Below, in pieces: positions 32,429 through 44,381 of a stretch of DNA of 64,000 nucleotides. The first letter of the stretch is position 1. Every line of letters starts with the position of its first letter. Origin of the DNA: Escallonia rubra (lineage: Eukaryota > Streptophyta > Magnoliopsida > Escalloniales > Escalloniaceae); NCBI GenBank assembly GCA_033065855.1, contig JAVXUO010002826.1, positions 124,001-188,000 on the forward strand. The letters are read 5' to 3'. The translations under genes were made by a program, and so were the position numbers. A model generated the notes under the pieces. That model saw only the letters and a list, made by a program, of their open reading frames with translations. It searched no databases and had not been told where the DNA came from.

Positions 32429-34030
32429 TCATTTCCTAGTGTTAGGTTGATTACCATTACTTGTGATTAATTCAATGAGTTTTAGCCCCATCTTACTAGA
32501 TGTCATTCTTACTAGCTCTCTCAACAAAGCTTTTGTAAGAGCATCTGCCAAGTTTTTGCTTAACCTCACATAGACAATTATTATAACACCATCATGTATC
32601 AGATGCCTCACAAACTCATGTCTTAGACTTATATGTCTAGACTAACCATTATAGGTACTATTATATGCCATCGATAAAGTGGCTTCATTATCACAGTAAA
32701 TAGAAATATGAGGTATAGGATTAGGTCATAACTTTGTATCCAACAACAAGTTTCTAATCCATTTTGCTTCCTTAGCACTTGTTGCAAGATAAATAAATTC
32801 GGATTCCATAGTGGATTGAGAGATGCACTTCCGTTTCTTACTTGCCCAAGAAACTGCTCCTCCTGCGAGGGCAAATGCCCAACCAGAAGTAAACTTATTA
32901 TCTCCCACACTTGTGATCTAACATGCATCGGTGTATCCTTCTAATAAAGCTGGATAATCATTGTAGAACAATGCGGATCCTATTGTTGTTCTTAAGATAA
33001 CAGAGGATTCTGCCAATAGCCTTCAAATGTTCTACACTGGGTTACTAGTGAATCTACTAAGTTTACAAACAGAGAAAGCAAAATCTTGTCTCGTGCAATC
33101 AATAGCATAAATTAAACTACCAATAGCACTACCATATTCTAGTTGTGCTACTACTTTACCGAAATTGCTTCCTAATTTCATTTCGATCAAAAGGAGTACT
33201 AAACTCTTAAAATCCAAGATGTTTAAACTTAGTCAATATTTTATCAACGTAATAAGATTGACTCAAAGCATAACCCCCCACTATGCTTCCTTACCTTTAT
33301 TCTTAAGATAGTATCTACCTCACCCAAATCTTTCATTTTAAACGTGGAAGATAGATACTTCTTGGTCTCATTTATTCCAACCATAGTAGTTCCAAAAATT
33401 AGCATGTTATCAACATACAAACAAACTATCACTCCATAGTTAGTAGTGAATTCAGAATAAATACACTTGTCTGTATTGTTGTGCTTGAAATCGAAAGATA
33501 GTATAACTGAATCTAATTTCTTATGCCACTGTTTTGGTGCTTGTTTAAGCCCATACAGTAATTTTAGTAACTTTCACACCTTCTTTTTATACCCATGTAA
33601 GATGAACCTTTTCGGTTGCTCCACGTAGACTTCTTCACTCAAGTCTCCGTTTAAGAAGGCAGACTTAACATACATTTGATGAACATAAAGATGGTGAGTG
33701 GATGCTAAAGTCATGAGAATTCTGATGGAAGTTATACGACTGGTGCATACGTGTTGAAATAATCCATTCCCTTTTTCTATCTAAACTCTTTGGCTACTAA
33801 TCTAAAAGACTTGAACAGAACCATCAGAATTGTACTTTCTTCTAAAAACCCACTTGCACCCTATGGGTTTGGAACCTTGGGGTAAATCAAATAGTATTCA
33901 TCTGTTGTTGGACGTAATTGAGTCCATTTCATCATCAATTGCTTCCTTCCAAAAGAATGCATCCCTCGATGACATAGCCTCACTAAAGGACTTGGGTTCA
34001 TCCTCTAAATTTAACATGATAAGGTACTTG
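32429..34030 (-). pseudogene. Copia RT-RNase H remnants
   Basis: On minus, RT pieces include the catalytic region LYVDNMLIFG (about 33430-33400), where the second Asp of the usual YVDD is Asn. RNase H pieces follow, including WAFALAGGAVSWASKK and KNLADALTKALLREL, which end the polyprotein. At least four frame breaks or stops separate the pieces. The matching plus-strand element keeps YVDD. Confidence 0.8.
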
Positions 34031-34049
34031 TTAATTACATTATTATTTA

Positions 34050-34293
34050 GGAAAAATTTTGGCTGCTACCCTGGTTGGAGGAATCTTCCTCTTACCCCTT
34101 ATATAGCGACAATCAATTGTCTCTAAATGTTTCTAGTGACTTTTATTTAGTGACGTTAAAAAAATGTTGCTAATAATTGTGGCTGAAAGTGTTAGAAGAA
34201 AAGGCACTAGAAACATTTAACGACTATTAATTGTCACTATATACGGGGTTGGAGGAAGATTCCTACAATCCAGGTAGGAGCCAAAGTTTGTTC
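34050..34293. mobile_element. MULE-type MITE, copy 2
   Basis: This 244-bp copy has ends GGAAAAATTTTGGCTGCTACC-like and ...GGTAGGAGCCAAAGTTTGTTC. The TSD TATTATTTA is perfect (34041-34049 and 34294-34302). It is inserted in the minus-strand copia element between RT and integrase. Confidence 0.9.
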
Positions 34294-34371
34294 TATTATT
34301 TATGTCACCTTCAACAAGATACACAATACGTTGAGAAGAAATAAAATCTGGATTTCATTCCTTCTCTTTCG

Positions 34372-35460
34372 TTACTCTAGTGTTTCTTTTAGGTTCTGTT
34401 GGCTGAATTCTAAATCAGTAAGCTGGTCCCTTTGTTGCCTTCCCAATCCTAAAGGTTTATTTTGACCATTTTCTTGAGAATCACCTTTAATGATATCATA
34501 ATCAGTAGAAAACTTATTTTCAAAGAATTCTACATATCGAGATTCTACTATCACATCAGACTCCAAATCAAAAAGTTTATAGGCCTTACTATTTTCAGCA
34601 TATCCAACAAATATACTTCTAATAGCCTTTGGTCCAAGCTTAGTCCTTTTAGGATCTGAAACTCTATTGTATGCTAAACACTCCCACACTTTTACGTATG
34701 AAAGGTTAGGTTTTCTACCTTTCCACAATTCGTAAGGGCTCATGTTATTATTCCTTTTGGAAGGCAACCTATAATGAATGTAATATGCGGTGAGCAGAGC
34801 TTATCCCCATAAGTTTAGAGGTAGTTTAGCATTAACTAACATGCAATAAATTATTTCTCTTAAAAAACGGTTTTTCCTTTCAGCCCATTTTGTTGAGGTG
34901 GGTAAGGTGCAAAATTTTGATGAATTAGGCCATCTTCCTCACATAAATCTGTAAAATCATTTAGAAAATACTTTTCACCTCTATCAAAATGTAGGACTTT
35001 AATTTTCTTCTCAAGTTAATTTTCAACTTCTGCCTTATATTTTTTAACATGGCAAATGCTTCATCTTTATACCTTAATAGGTAAACATAAGTACCTAATG
35101 TAGTCATCAACAAAGGTTATAAAATACATTTTTTCTCCGCAAGTTAGTACCCCATTTACTTGCATAGATCAAAATGTACTAAATCTAAAAAAATTTGAAT
35201 CTCTTTTAACATTAGAAAAAGGTTTCTTAACAATTTTAAATTTAGCACATACTTCACATTTATCCAAAATATCATTAAAATCTATCAACTATAATATCTT
35301 TGTTCTTTAAAAAACCAAAATATAAGTGAGCCAACCGACCATGCCATAGGGTAGAAGACTCGACAATATAAGCAGAACTAGTAGTTTTGTTAATACTTAA
35401 CTTAAACATTCCATCACAGGAGTACCCATTTCCCACAAAGCTACCATTGTTTGACAAGAT
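34372..35460 (-). pseudogene. Copia integrase remnant
   Basis: Minus-strand pieces include the GAG-pre-integrase segment (SSTLWHGRLAHLYFGFLKNK), the downstream ASPYELWKGRKP-type region (here MSPYELWKGRKPNLSYVKVW) and FVGYAENSKAYKLFDLES. These are typical of copia integrase and its C-terminal extension. Frames are broken between 34770 and 35270. Confidence 0.8.
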
Positions 35461-35789
35461 AACCTTATCAGATTCAAGAGCTCTCGAAATCCCCTTTTAC
35501 AGTAAAGTCAACAGAAATTTAACCCTGTACGTTTATCGTATTCATTTTCTGTTTTAATTTTGTATTTTCATTTTCATGATTTTCGTATTCAGTTATAAAA
35601 TACGCTCTTGTACTTTTATCATTTTCACCAAAAAAAATTTGCTATTTTTTCTTACATTGGGTTAAGTTTGGGTGGAAAAAGCTGAAAACACCTCAGAGGT
35701 ATTTTTAGTTTTTTTGTCACTATTTGAGTAATTTTATCCAAAACGAAAAAAGAAAATGTTAAAAGTAAAAAGTAAAAAAAGAATCTTTT

Positions 35790-36690
35790 TTATCATCATT
35801 CCAGAAAATAGAAAACAAATATGGTAAACGTACTAATTTCGGGTACATAGAGAACATTCTGGATTTGGCCCAATTGATTTGTTGCCCCGAATTACGGCAG
35901 TAAAATTCCAGAATATCTCGTAATTCCTTAATCTTACTAACTGGATCCTTTTTAATCCTTAGAAATAAGTAGATGTCATGAGCATACATCAGATGCGAGA
36001 TTAAGGGGGAATATTTTCCTGCGTTAGTTCCTGAAATTTATTCTTAGCCTTCCGTATGAACCAAAGTTGTAGACAGGACCTCGAACCATAGAATAAAAAG
36101 GAATGGGGACAACGGATCATCTTGACGAATACCACAGGTGGGCTTGAAGTGAGGAGTGGTAGCACCACTAACAAGAGTTGAATATGAGACGGTAGAAATA
36201 CAAAGCATCTTCAAATGCAGCCAACTATCAGGAAAACCAAGTCCAAATAAAACATCTTGAACAAACTCCCATCGAATCTTATCAAAGGCTTTACTCATAG
36301 AAAAAAAAATTGCTGCTACCCCGGTTGGAAGAATCTTTCTCCTATCCCCTATGTAGCGACAATCAATCACCTCTAAATGTTTTTAGTGACTTTTATTTAG
36401 TGACACTAAAAAAATGCTGCTAAAAATTGTTGCTGAAAGTGTTAGAAGAAAAGTCACTAGAAATATTTAGTGACTAATAATTGTCACTATATACGTGGTT
36501 GGAGGAAGATTCCTACAATCGGGGTAGGAGCCAAAGTTTGCTCTTACTCATATCCAATTTAAGTGTCAATAGGATTATCCGGCCCTTCGAGCGATGAAGA
36601 ACGTAATTAGTAAGTGCATTAATTCTAATAAACAGTTTCTCCACAAAATAAGTAGGCAATGGTCCCCCAGCTCTAATGGGGAGCCTCCCC
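35790..36690 (-). pseudogene. LINE (non-LTR) reverse transcriptase fragment
   Basis: On minus, motifs of a plant L1-type RT appear in order: SKAFDKIRWEFVQDVLFGLG, then CGIRQDDPLSPFLFI (consensus GLRQGDPLSP), then after a frameshift MYAHDIYLFLRI (consensus FADDLLLF) and CRNSGQQINWAKS. The catalytic FADD-type motif reads YAHD, so it is inactive. Upstream, in 36550-36690, LPTYFVEKLFIRINALTNYV continues the RT. A MITE (36300-36543) splits the sequence just before the SKAFDK motif. The endonuclease and 3' tail were not found. Confidence 0.8.
36300..36543. mobile_element. MULE-type MITE, copy 3 (in LINE RT)
   Basis: 244 bp. The TSD TTACTCATA is perfect (36291-36299 and 36544-36552). The right end GGTAGGAGCCAAAGTTTGCTC is conserved, while the left TIR has lost TTGG. 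It interrupts the LINE reading frame immediately next to the conserved DMSKAFD motif. Confidence 0.9.
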
Positions 36691-37183
36691 TGTTTCTAGC
36701 AGTCGAGCTACTTAAACGCCTCTATAATCTATTAATGCTAATGTGACCCCAAATTAAAAATCAATAGGTGCCCACTTTTTAGAATATAATTCTAATCCAC
36801 CCAGCAAATGTTGCTTTAAGGTTATACTCTATCCCTAAGGTTCATGTATAGCCAATGATTAATCCTGAGGAAAATTATCTGCGCCTTCACTACTTAGAAG
36901 GGTGTGAATCTAGTGTATATGGGCCACATTGCGGAATAATCTATTTTTTGAAATACTTGAAAATTTAGGGTCTAACCGTGGGGAAGGGTTTTACTATCAT
37001 TATTTTCACCACCTTGTTTGGTTTAAGAAAAAACATAGCGAAAGCTCTACCTTCTTTGTTATAATTAATAATAGTTAAACAAAATGTTTGACACGCCCAA
37101 AATGAAAAATATGTCATCAATGAATGTCTTACAAAATGACGTGTTCGTTTGGGCGGTAGATTACACAAGCCCATATGTTCATT

Positions 37184-37395
37184 GAATCCGAGTTATAGGA
37201 ATCTTTCTCCAATCCCGTATATAGTGAAAGTTAATAGTCATTTTGTTTCTAATGACTTTTCTGCTAATATTTTCAGCGACAATTCTTAGCAGCATTTTTT
37301 AGCGTCACTAAATAAAAGGTACTAGTGAAGATTAATTGTCGCTATAGGAGATAAGAGGAAGATTCCTCCGACCGGGTAGCAGGCAAAAAAAATTC
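37184..37395. mobile_element. MULE-type MITE, copy 4
   Basis: 212 bp. The TSD ATGTTCATT is perfect (37175-37183 and 37396-37404). The left TIR is eroded: GAAT is retained but TTTGGCTGCTACC is lost. The right TIR GGGTAGCAGGCAAAAAAAATTC is mostly intact. Confidence 0.85.
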
Positions 37396-37404
37396 ATGTT
37401 CATT

Positions 37405-39196
37405 GATGCCTATTGTGGGTAAGACATGAATGTGCAACAAGTTCATTAGTTCCGGTCTCTATCTTGTACAGTATGGTCTAAAGCAATAACACTATGCTCA
37501 TATTAATCGTTACCAGTAATGTAATTTTATCAGGGTGCTATCTTTAATGTATAAGATAGTTCAAACTTACAGCAACTGAATAAACCTTCCCCTGTCATAT
37601 TTTCAATTTTCTCGTCAAATACGCGAACCATGTTCAATCTTCTGATTAACTATCAACTGTTTTGATTAGTTTTATGGAAATCTGATACAAGTCTTTGGTA
37701 GAACAAATTTCCTAATGTGGTCAATCATTGGAGATTATGGCCGTGCCTACAAGTTTGAGTTAGGAGTTATCATGTGGGTATGAATGGATATTTGAGTGAG
37801 CTACCGAGCTTCTCCTAATAGCATCTAACGTTTCAGATTAATGTTATGAGCGGAATGGAGTTTCAGGTACGGAATGTCTATAGCCAAAGCAACAGAGGCT
37901 TTTGCCATTGCAACTGCGCAAACAGCTTATGAAGGCCTTCTTTAGCAGAATTACCCAGAACAAAAACAACTTCCTTTCGAGTATGTTTTCAGAGTGTTGA
38001 TAGCATGCATCAACCAAATTCTTTAACGGAATAAGCGAGAGAAGAACAGCTAAAGAAGCAGCACAAATAAGGTTATAGTTGCTGAAAAGGTGTAGCATTG
38101 GGAACATCAATAATCCATTGTAAGGGATAGAAGGCCCATTTTATAAGAAACATTTATCCAATACTGTGAAAACACATTAGAAAGCAGAAACAGCCTTCTT
38201 GAGAGTTTGGACTAAGCTGCGTATGGCAACCTTTCCCACACCATGCAATGGCTGGAGCCTTGTGCTATTCTTCTTTCTCAAAAGACACCATGTATATTGT
38301 TCAAAGCACAGAATAACTTAAGAGATTTAACTTAAATATGTACCTTAGGTCTTACACTTGCTTCTAGAGCAACATGTTTGGGTGATCTTTGTGCAGTTGA
38401 TACCCTTGGTTAGTCAGTTAATAGCTGCAATCTTTACATTTCCCGAACAACTTGATGAAGTCGCATTTTTTACTTGTGCACATTAAGTTGTGTGGTGTGG
38501 TGTTCTATTAAACATGAAACAATTTTTAACATTGGGTCCATGAAATGTTAGAACAGGTTGGGAAGGTGAGCATGGGTTAGCTGGAGAGAAGACAAAAGTG
38601 ACCGGGACACTCCCACCTTGTAAGCGGAGTTGGACTGGGTATGTCAAGAAGGATACAGCTGCGCAGACCAACATTTATTCCACTGAGATTAGTACTTTAA
38701 AAACCTTTTGAAACGCAATGCTTCTGTGCATGGTCGTGAAATCTTTAAAGAATAACATATACTTGTGGTGTCCTGGGTAATCTTTGTTCCAGAGATCCAA
38801 ATTATTCCAAAGCGAAGGACTTCCTCGAAAGAAGTCCGAGCTGGGTTTTCACGCTTTTTGGGCTTCCGGGTACGAGCTAGGAGTGCGTTCACTCCCCCGG
38901 AAGGATTGGGTGATCCTGCGCCATTCTCTTCTTCCCTGAGTAGAGTCAGTCGAGTTTTCTGATTTTAGGTATTGTTGGCATGAAATTAAACACGTGATCA
39001 GGTTATGGAGTTAGATTTTACATTTACCGATATCTACATATTTTCCTGGTGCTGTATAGGAAGTGGTACTACGTTTTGAGCAAATATTGTTGCTAATAAG
39101 TGTGCTGTTCTCTGTAAGGCTCGCTTCGGCAGTAATCTTGTGCACTGGGCTCTTATAGGTGGAGAGTAATTCCAAGAAATATGGCTTCCATCTCCA
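37405..39196. other. Unassigned 1.8-kb stretch
   Basis: No frame here is recognisable. The minus frame 37844-38110 (88 residues) has a hydrophobic N-terminal stretch but no family match that I know. The plus frame 38765-38962 is Arg-rich and unidentified. The stretch might contain upstream exons of the gene whose last exon is at 41084, but this is a guess. Immediately before the solo LTR, an ATG at 39181 reads MASISKD. Confidence 0.3.
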
Positions 39197-39201
39197 AGGA
39201 T

Positions 39202-40679
39202 TGTTGGTGTTGATGATAGATTGTATGTAATGTGTTTGTATTGTAAGTGAAGTTCAAGACCCAAAAGGTTTTGGGTTTTGTTCTTTGTCCCACATTGGAG
39301 AAAAAATGAACTTTCTCTCTCTTTATAAACAAGCACATGATACATACTATTAAATTAATTGAGATGTTTTGGAGGGAACAATTGGCAATGCTATTGGGCG
39401 ATGCACCGCACGTGTGCGCGCATGTTGCGCACATAGTAACAAATTCGGTATTCGGAAATTATTCGGCATGGGAAATAATACGGAATTCGGGATTTATTCG
39501 GAGAATTTCGTCAGTGAATTGGAAATAATTCGGTGGAACAACAAAGTTCGTATTATAAATCGGAAATAATTCGGTAATTAATCGTTCAAGTTATAATAAT
39601 TTTAAGTATATAAATTTTATAAACTCCGTGATTGAAATGACAAAAATATAACAATTCTTCAGCTCTTTTAAGTTATGGGTAAAAAAAAATAGATAATTTA
39701 GGTGTAGCGTTAGCTGAATATATGTAGTTACCATTTTTCAAAAGTGAACAAGAATCATGTGGTGGTATGCTGAGTGAAAAAAATGAATAGACTATGTAGG
39801 GTAGTGCTATATAATAATATGTGTTTAAAGAAGATATACTGTCCTTCGTCAGAATATAACAAGAACTGTATGGTGGTTTGATGGTACAAAGTTGCAATAC
39901 CAACCACTGTGATTTAGGTTCGAATCTCAGCAGCCGGGAGTTTCTGCTTCACTCATTTTTCAAGAAACTGGGGCAGTTTTCACTCGCGATAAATTCGTGA
40001 ATATCGCGATAAATTCGTAAAAATCGCGATATTTACAAGTTATTCGCGAAATTTTCAATATATCGCGATAAAATCGGGTTTTAAACTTTCTATTACTTTA
40101 TCGCGATAAATTCGCGAAAATCGTCAATATCTCGCGAACATTGTTACTATGGTTGCGCATTGTGTGCGCTTTAGTGGGCGCACTTGGCACTTTGCCGCGA
40201 GCGCGTATAACGCGTTGATTTATATATGATCTAACGGTCCATATTTTACTAACTTTCGGAATTGTTTCTTTCTGTTATTTATTTTAATGACTTTGAAAGT
40301 AATTCCGAAAAGGCCCCAGAAATAACAGTTATTTCTGTTATTTTTTTTATTAGTTGTGTCCCTTCATAAAGGGGTGGCTGTTAAGCTCATATATAAGATT
40401 CTGAAATTCAGAATAAGGATTAACTTCGCATTCCTAAATACCATATCTCAATTTTCAGTTAAATACACAATTTCGAGGAGCAATTCTGAAAAACGAATCT
40501 TCAGAATTGCTATCTGCAGATTGTTGGCTTGGGTAATCCTGGAGGTGATTTGCCATTAACCCAGTAGCAAACTCGATTCGAGTGGGGGCAAATATCGCCT
40601 TAAAGACAGTGTCTTTAGACGCGCCTCAAGCCATTGAATTTCTGTTTTCTTCTTCCTTTCTGCAAATTTCTCTCCAACA
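39202..40679 (+). mobile_element. Copia-type solo LTR with nested hAT
   Basis: It begins TGTTGGTGTTGATGATAG and ends TTTCTCTCCAACA. The 5-bp TSD AGGAT is perfect (39197-39201 and 40680-40684). Without the 728-bp hAT insertion and its TSD it is about 750 bp. Its 3' third aligns with the copia LTRs at 43012 and 53324 (shared TTAACCC.GTAGCAAACTCGAT and CTTAAAGACAGTG), so it is a diverged relative. No internal region is present. Confidence 0.85.
39432..40151. mobile_element. Non-autonomous hAT element with asymmetric ends
   Basis: 720 bp. The TIRs CATAGTAACAA / TTGTTACTATG are perfect over 11 bases, and the 8-bp TSD GTTGCGCA is perfect (39424-39431 and 40152-40159). The left end has many ATTCGG motifs (39440-39580). 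The right end has a different motif, TCGCGATAAATTCG, in both orientations (39970-40135). The middle holds a tRNA-like B box (GGTTCGAATCTC near 39914). There is no transposase. Confidence 0.88.
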
Positions 40680-41083
40680 AGGATTAGTAGACAGAAAAGG
40701 ATCTCCACGAGATGTTAAAACAAAAATGGCACACACTATAAACGAGCACTCCTATTGCATTTACAGTGAGCAAACCAAATCTTTCATCATACTATTGGTG
40801 AGATGGTACACACCTATTGCCGCTCTGGGAGTGAAGAGAAAAGATTGTCTGGTCCTGGGCATAAACAAAATGGCCGACTTGCACCTCAAAATTTTGATAA
40901 CTCAGAACACTTTGCTATGACTTGCTCCCCTACTTTAGTATTTGAATTGGGACCGCTTCCACATAAATGGTCTTGGACCACTAAATACTTAGTTGATCTT
41001 GACCAGACTCCCAAGAGAACACATCAGGATCCCATCAGTTCTCTTGCTGCTATTGTTTTAACTAATTAACGTGTTGCCCATAG

Positions 41084-41437
41084 GTGAAACTGAGCTGCCT
41101 GCAGTTTACGTAGCAGAGAGCGCAATCAGCCCAGGAAATGCAGGGTCCTATGCAGATGGAGCAGATAATAATGCATCAATAGTTGCTGGCCTTGCCCTTA
41201 TCTCTATTGCTGCATCATCATTTATAATTCTTCAGTTGGGGAAGACTCCACCAAGCCAAATATTGGAAATCTCTGGTCCATCCCTCAGTTGCTATATCAG
41301 TAAGTTTAAGCCCCCAGAAGTTGTCCAAGCTTCAGTGCCAGTCGAAACTGAAACTTCTACATCTGCACCAACCACAAAGCTCTGCGGCAGAAGTTTCTGA
41401 AATTCAGGTTGAATCTGAATACCAGCCTGATGCCTAA
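41084..41437 (+). pseudogene. Last exon of a single-pass membrane protein, frameshifted
   Basis: A likely 3' splice site (TTGCCCATAG) opens a frame starting ETELPAVYVAESA. A transmembrane segment follows (about NNASIVAGLALISIAASS and beyond), then a Pro/Thr-rich tail. The frame stops at 41398-41400. One base is extra near 41380: the +1 frame continues SAAEVSEIQVESEYQPDA to a TAA at 41435-41437, which looks like the natural C-terminus. The pattern recalls, from memory only, plant thylakoid MPH1-type proteins; this is not secure. Upstream exons were not found. The solo LTR ends about 400 bases upstream and may lie in an intron or have broken the gene. Confidence 0.4.
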
Positions 41438-42779
41438 ACCTCAAGCTCAAACACCTCTTACGCAAACCAAAGTTCTTTGATATCCCGAATTGAAAAAATC
41501 ATTGCACACTTTTCTTTTGTACTATCGATTTTATGCTAATATATCTTGTAACAAAAAAGACGTGAAATGGTAAATTGGTTTTCTCTTTTTCTGTGGGCAT
41601 GCTTGTTGTATTAATGTTATTGCGGATGAAATTGTTCTTCAGAATGCATTATACAGATGACGCATGTTGAAGGTGCGATAGAACAGATCTTGTGCGCATA
41701 ATAAAAGGGGATGTTTGGAAGCAAATTTACTCATTTCCACAGGCACCAAAAGCTGCTCAAACCTAGACATATACCAGTAATCTAAGACTAGGGGAGCAAA
41801 ACTCCCTAACGCTTTAACTTCTTGGGCTCAAACCTTCACGTCAATAACCGGAGGGAAAATAATCTTCTGAATGCACCAGGCCGATGTGGTGTATGTGCCC
41901 TTAAGATCATCCAGTGAGGGGACTTAGTCTCGACTAACGTTAAAGCTGGCTTGAGTATATCTCTTACTGTCCAACTTAAAAAAAGAAAGAAACTATAGGA
42001 ACGTTGCTTAGAATGATAGTCTTTGACAGGATTTATCTTTAGCAAAACTTTTGTTGCTTTAGTGGTGTATAATAGCAAATTTGCGACGCAAGGCAGTAAT
42101 TTGGAATTTCACTTAATACGTGATCTAAGCATAATAGCAAAACATTTTAGACATCACTTGAATACTTACTAACGAGTGTCAATGCTACTAAACCTCAGTA
42201 ATCAAACATGAGAACTCTTACCAGGAACTCGAGGGAACTATTTTATAGTCGAGCATTAACTATTTCTTTATGTTGGTTAAATCACGTTATATCTATTACC
42301 GTTGTATTATTCAAGAGTTTTTTTTTTTTCCCTCTTGTGAGGTAAAAAAGAAAAGTTAAAGAAACACATCATAAGGCTGCGTCAAACAAGTACTTTGCCA
42401 CTACTAAAGCTGTGTCAAACAAGAGGCAGGTGCGCTCCCGAACCTTTATACTTAAAAATCTACCTGAAAAACTATATACGAGTCTGCACCACCTATACAT
42501 TTCTCCAAAGGCGTCGAGGTTTCGTCATCTCCTTTGAATACTATGGCCCGTGGTAAAACTTGACTATGGGAGTCCAGCCATCTATTTACCGTTCAAATAT
42601 ACTTCAAGTTTCCATGGGCATGAAATGGAGAGAAACCCACAATTCTTCTGGCTAAGGTTGGTTGTTTCGAGTGAATTTTATTATGAACTGGAAAATTTAT
42701 CCAACCTCTCTCTCCGACTCTTCCTCTCCACGTCTTTCCAGAAGAAAAAATTACACCTAATTATTAAGATTATTTAAAA
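41438..42779. other. Gene-free stretch
   Basis: No supported gene or bounded element was found. A T run lies at 42320-42330. GTCAAACAAG recurs near 42381 and 42414. Confidence 0.4.
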
Positions 42780-42960
42780 ACATGCATCTCCCACTCGTGG
42801 TGATGCCTCATAATATGTGAAGTTACATGACCCACAAAGCACAACCCTTGGCATGCTAAGACTCGAACTGGTCTGAGCCATCTGTGTACCCAAATGCCAA
42901 CACCTCCCTCTCGCACGTGGCGAGGACGAGGTTTTACATTGCTTTCTACACTTACAAATG
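42780..42960 (-). repeat. Possible tRNA-derived SINE
   Basis: On minus, a tRNA-like region contains an A-box-like GTTGGCATTTGGGTAC and a good B box CCAGTTCGAGTCTTAG. A non-tRNA body and an A/T-rich tail at 42770-42780 follow. The promoter spacing suits a SINE. No TSD was established and no clover-leaf folds cleanly, so it is not called a tRNA gene. Confidence 0.35.
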
Positions 42961-43011
42961 AATAGTGTGACCAACTAACCTACCTACAATTGTGAGTAGT
43001 AAACTTGAACC

Positions 43012-43665
43012 TGTTGGGTTTGTGAGCTTGTTTGTAATCAAGCAAATTCTTTTGTCCTGTACAACATTATTTGAAAATGGATTTTGAAAAGGGTTTATCG
43101 GTGGAAAGGTACTTTTACAATATACTCCCTTGGTAGTAAGATTAGAGTGTGCTAATCCACATGCTACTCGTGTGCGGGTGCACGAGTTTAGACGCACTTA
43201 GTGAGGGTCGCAAAAAACGTGATTTTTTTTTTGAAAAATATTTATATTCTCAGGAAAGTAGTTTTACTGAAAATGTATGATTTATTTAAATTTAAATTTT
43301 AATTTATTTCAAACAAATTTTTGGCAGTTACTTATTTTTAACTGTTGCAACTGTTTTTCCCGATAGTTGTGTCTATCAAAATGCGCATTTTCAGGTTTTA
43401 TAAATACAAGGTTTTTTTCTTCTTGCGGAACATTTTTTTGCTTGCACTATGAAACGTAGTACACTGTTTCAAAGATAATTCCAAGGGAAATTTTTGAATT
43501 TGCTGTCTGCAAATTCCCAAAAGCCTTTGTTGTATTCTTGAGAATCATTTGTCGTTAACCCGTCAGCAAACTCGATTTCGAATGGGGACAAATAAAACCT
43601 TAAAGACAGTGATTACAAGCCTCAAAGTCTTTATTTGTGATTCTAATTCCATCAAATTTCCAACA
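43012..43665 (+). repeat. 5' LTR of plus-strand copia element
   Basis: 654 bp, from TGTTGGGTTTGTGAGCTTG to AAATTTCCAACA. A promoter-like TTTATAAATACAAGG lies near 43397. The end was set by comparison with the two other LTR copies. No TSD can be read because the array has no intact right end. Confidence 0.8.
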
Positions 43666-43694
43666 ATTTTAAGTCTTTACTTTGTTCTGTTTCA

Positions 43695-44381
43695 ATGGAT
43701 TCGGAGTCAAGACTTAGTGAAACTAGACCCTTTTGATGGCAATAATTATGCCCGGTGGAAGGACAAGATTGATGTTTCTCCTCATTGCATTGAGGATTTT
43801 CAACATTCTAGATTCTGATCTGTCACCCCCACTAAAGGAACCACGGACTTCTACAGAAGATGTTCCACCCGATACCCAAAGAGTTGAGCGTGTTAAGAAG
43901 GAGAGGAAGAAACACGACGATGATGAACTTTTGTGCCATGGACATATTCTAAATCGAATGTCAGACTGTCTGTATGATTTATTCATCGAAATCAAATCTG
44001 CTCTTAATATTTGGAGTGCATTGGATTACAAGTATAAGGCTGAGGAGGAAGGTACGAATAAATACATAATTGCTTAGTACTTTGATTTTGTTATGGTTGA
44101 TGATTTGCCTGTGTTAGAACAAGTCCAAGCTCTTCAAGTGATTGTCAACAAGATTGGAGCCCTAAAAATTATCCTTCCAGAATCCTTTTAAGTGGGGCTA
44201 TAATTGCAAAATTACCTCTTCTTGGAAGGATTGTCGAAAGAGGTTGCTCCACAAGTCAAAGAACTTCCACTTTGAAACAGTTTCAAAAACACCTTCATAT
44301 TAAAGAGGAGTCATGTAAACCTGACAATAGGGTTACTGTTCCAATTGAGTCCAATATGCACTATGTGGATGAGAGCAGATC
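43695..44381 (+). pseudogene. Copia gag remnant, 5' half
   Basis: An ATG begins MDSESRLSETR, then frameshifts into KLDPFDGNNYARWKDKI, a typical copia gag start. Later pieces include GHILNRMSDCLYDLF and LNIWSALDYKYKAEEE. Coding stops at the solo LTR, and the continuation resumes at 49578. The second gag copy at 54546-55360 is the better-preserved reference. Confidence 0.8.

Larger units (their letters stand above)
31238..35510 (-). mobile_element. Decayed Ty1/copia element, 5'-truncated
   Basis: On minus the order is preintegrase/integrase, RT, RNase H, polypurine tract and 3' LTR, the copia order. Gag, protease and the 5' LTR are missing; similarity stops at about 35510. Multiple stops and frameshifts break every domain, and a MITE has entered between integrase and RT (34050-34293). 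It belongs to the same family as the plus-strand element at 43012-54480, judged from near-identical protein segments and LTRs. Confidence 0.85.

Noticed and set aside
39890-39935. tRNA gene suggested by GGTTCGAATCTC
   Set aside because: Only the B box is good; no acceptor stem or anticodon arm pairs. It lies inside a hAT element and is probably a SINE relic.
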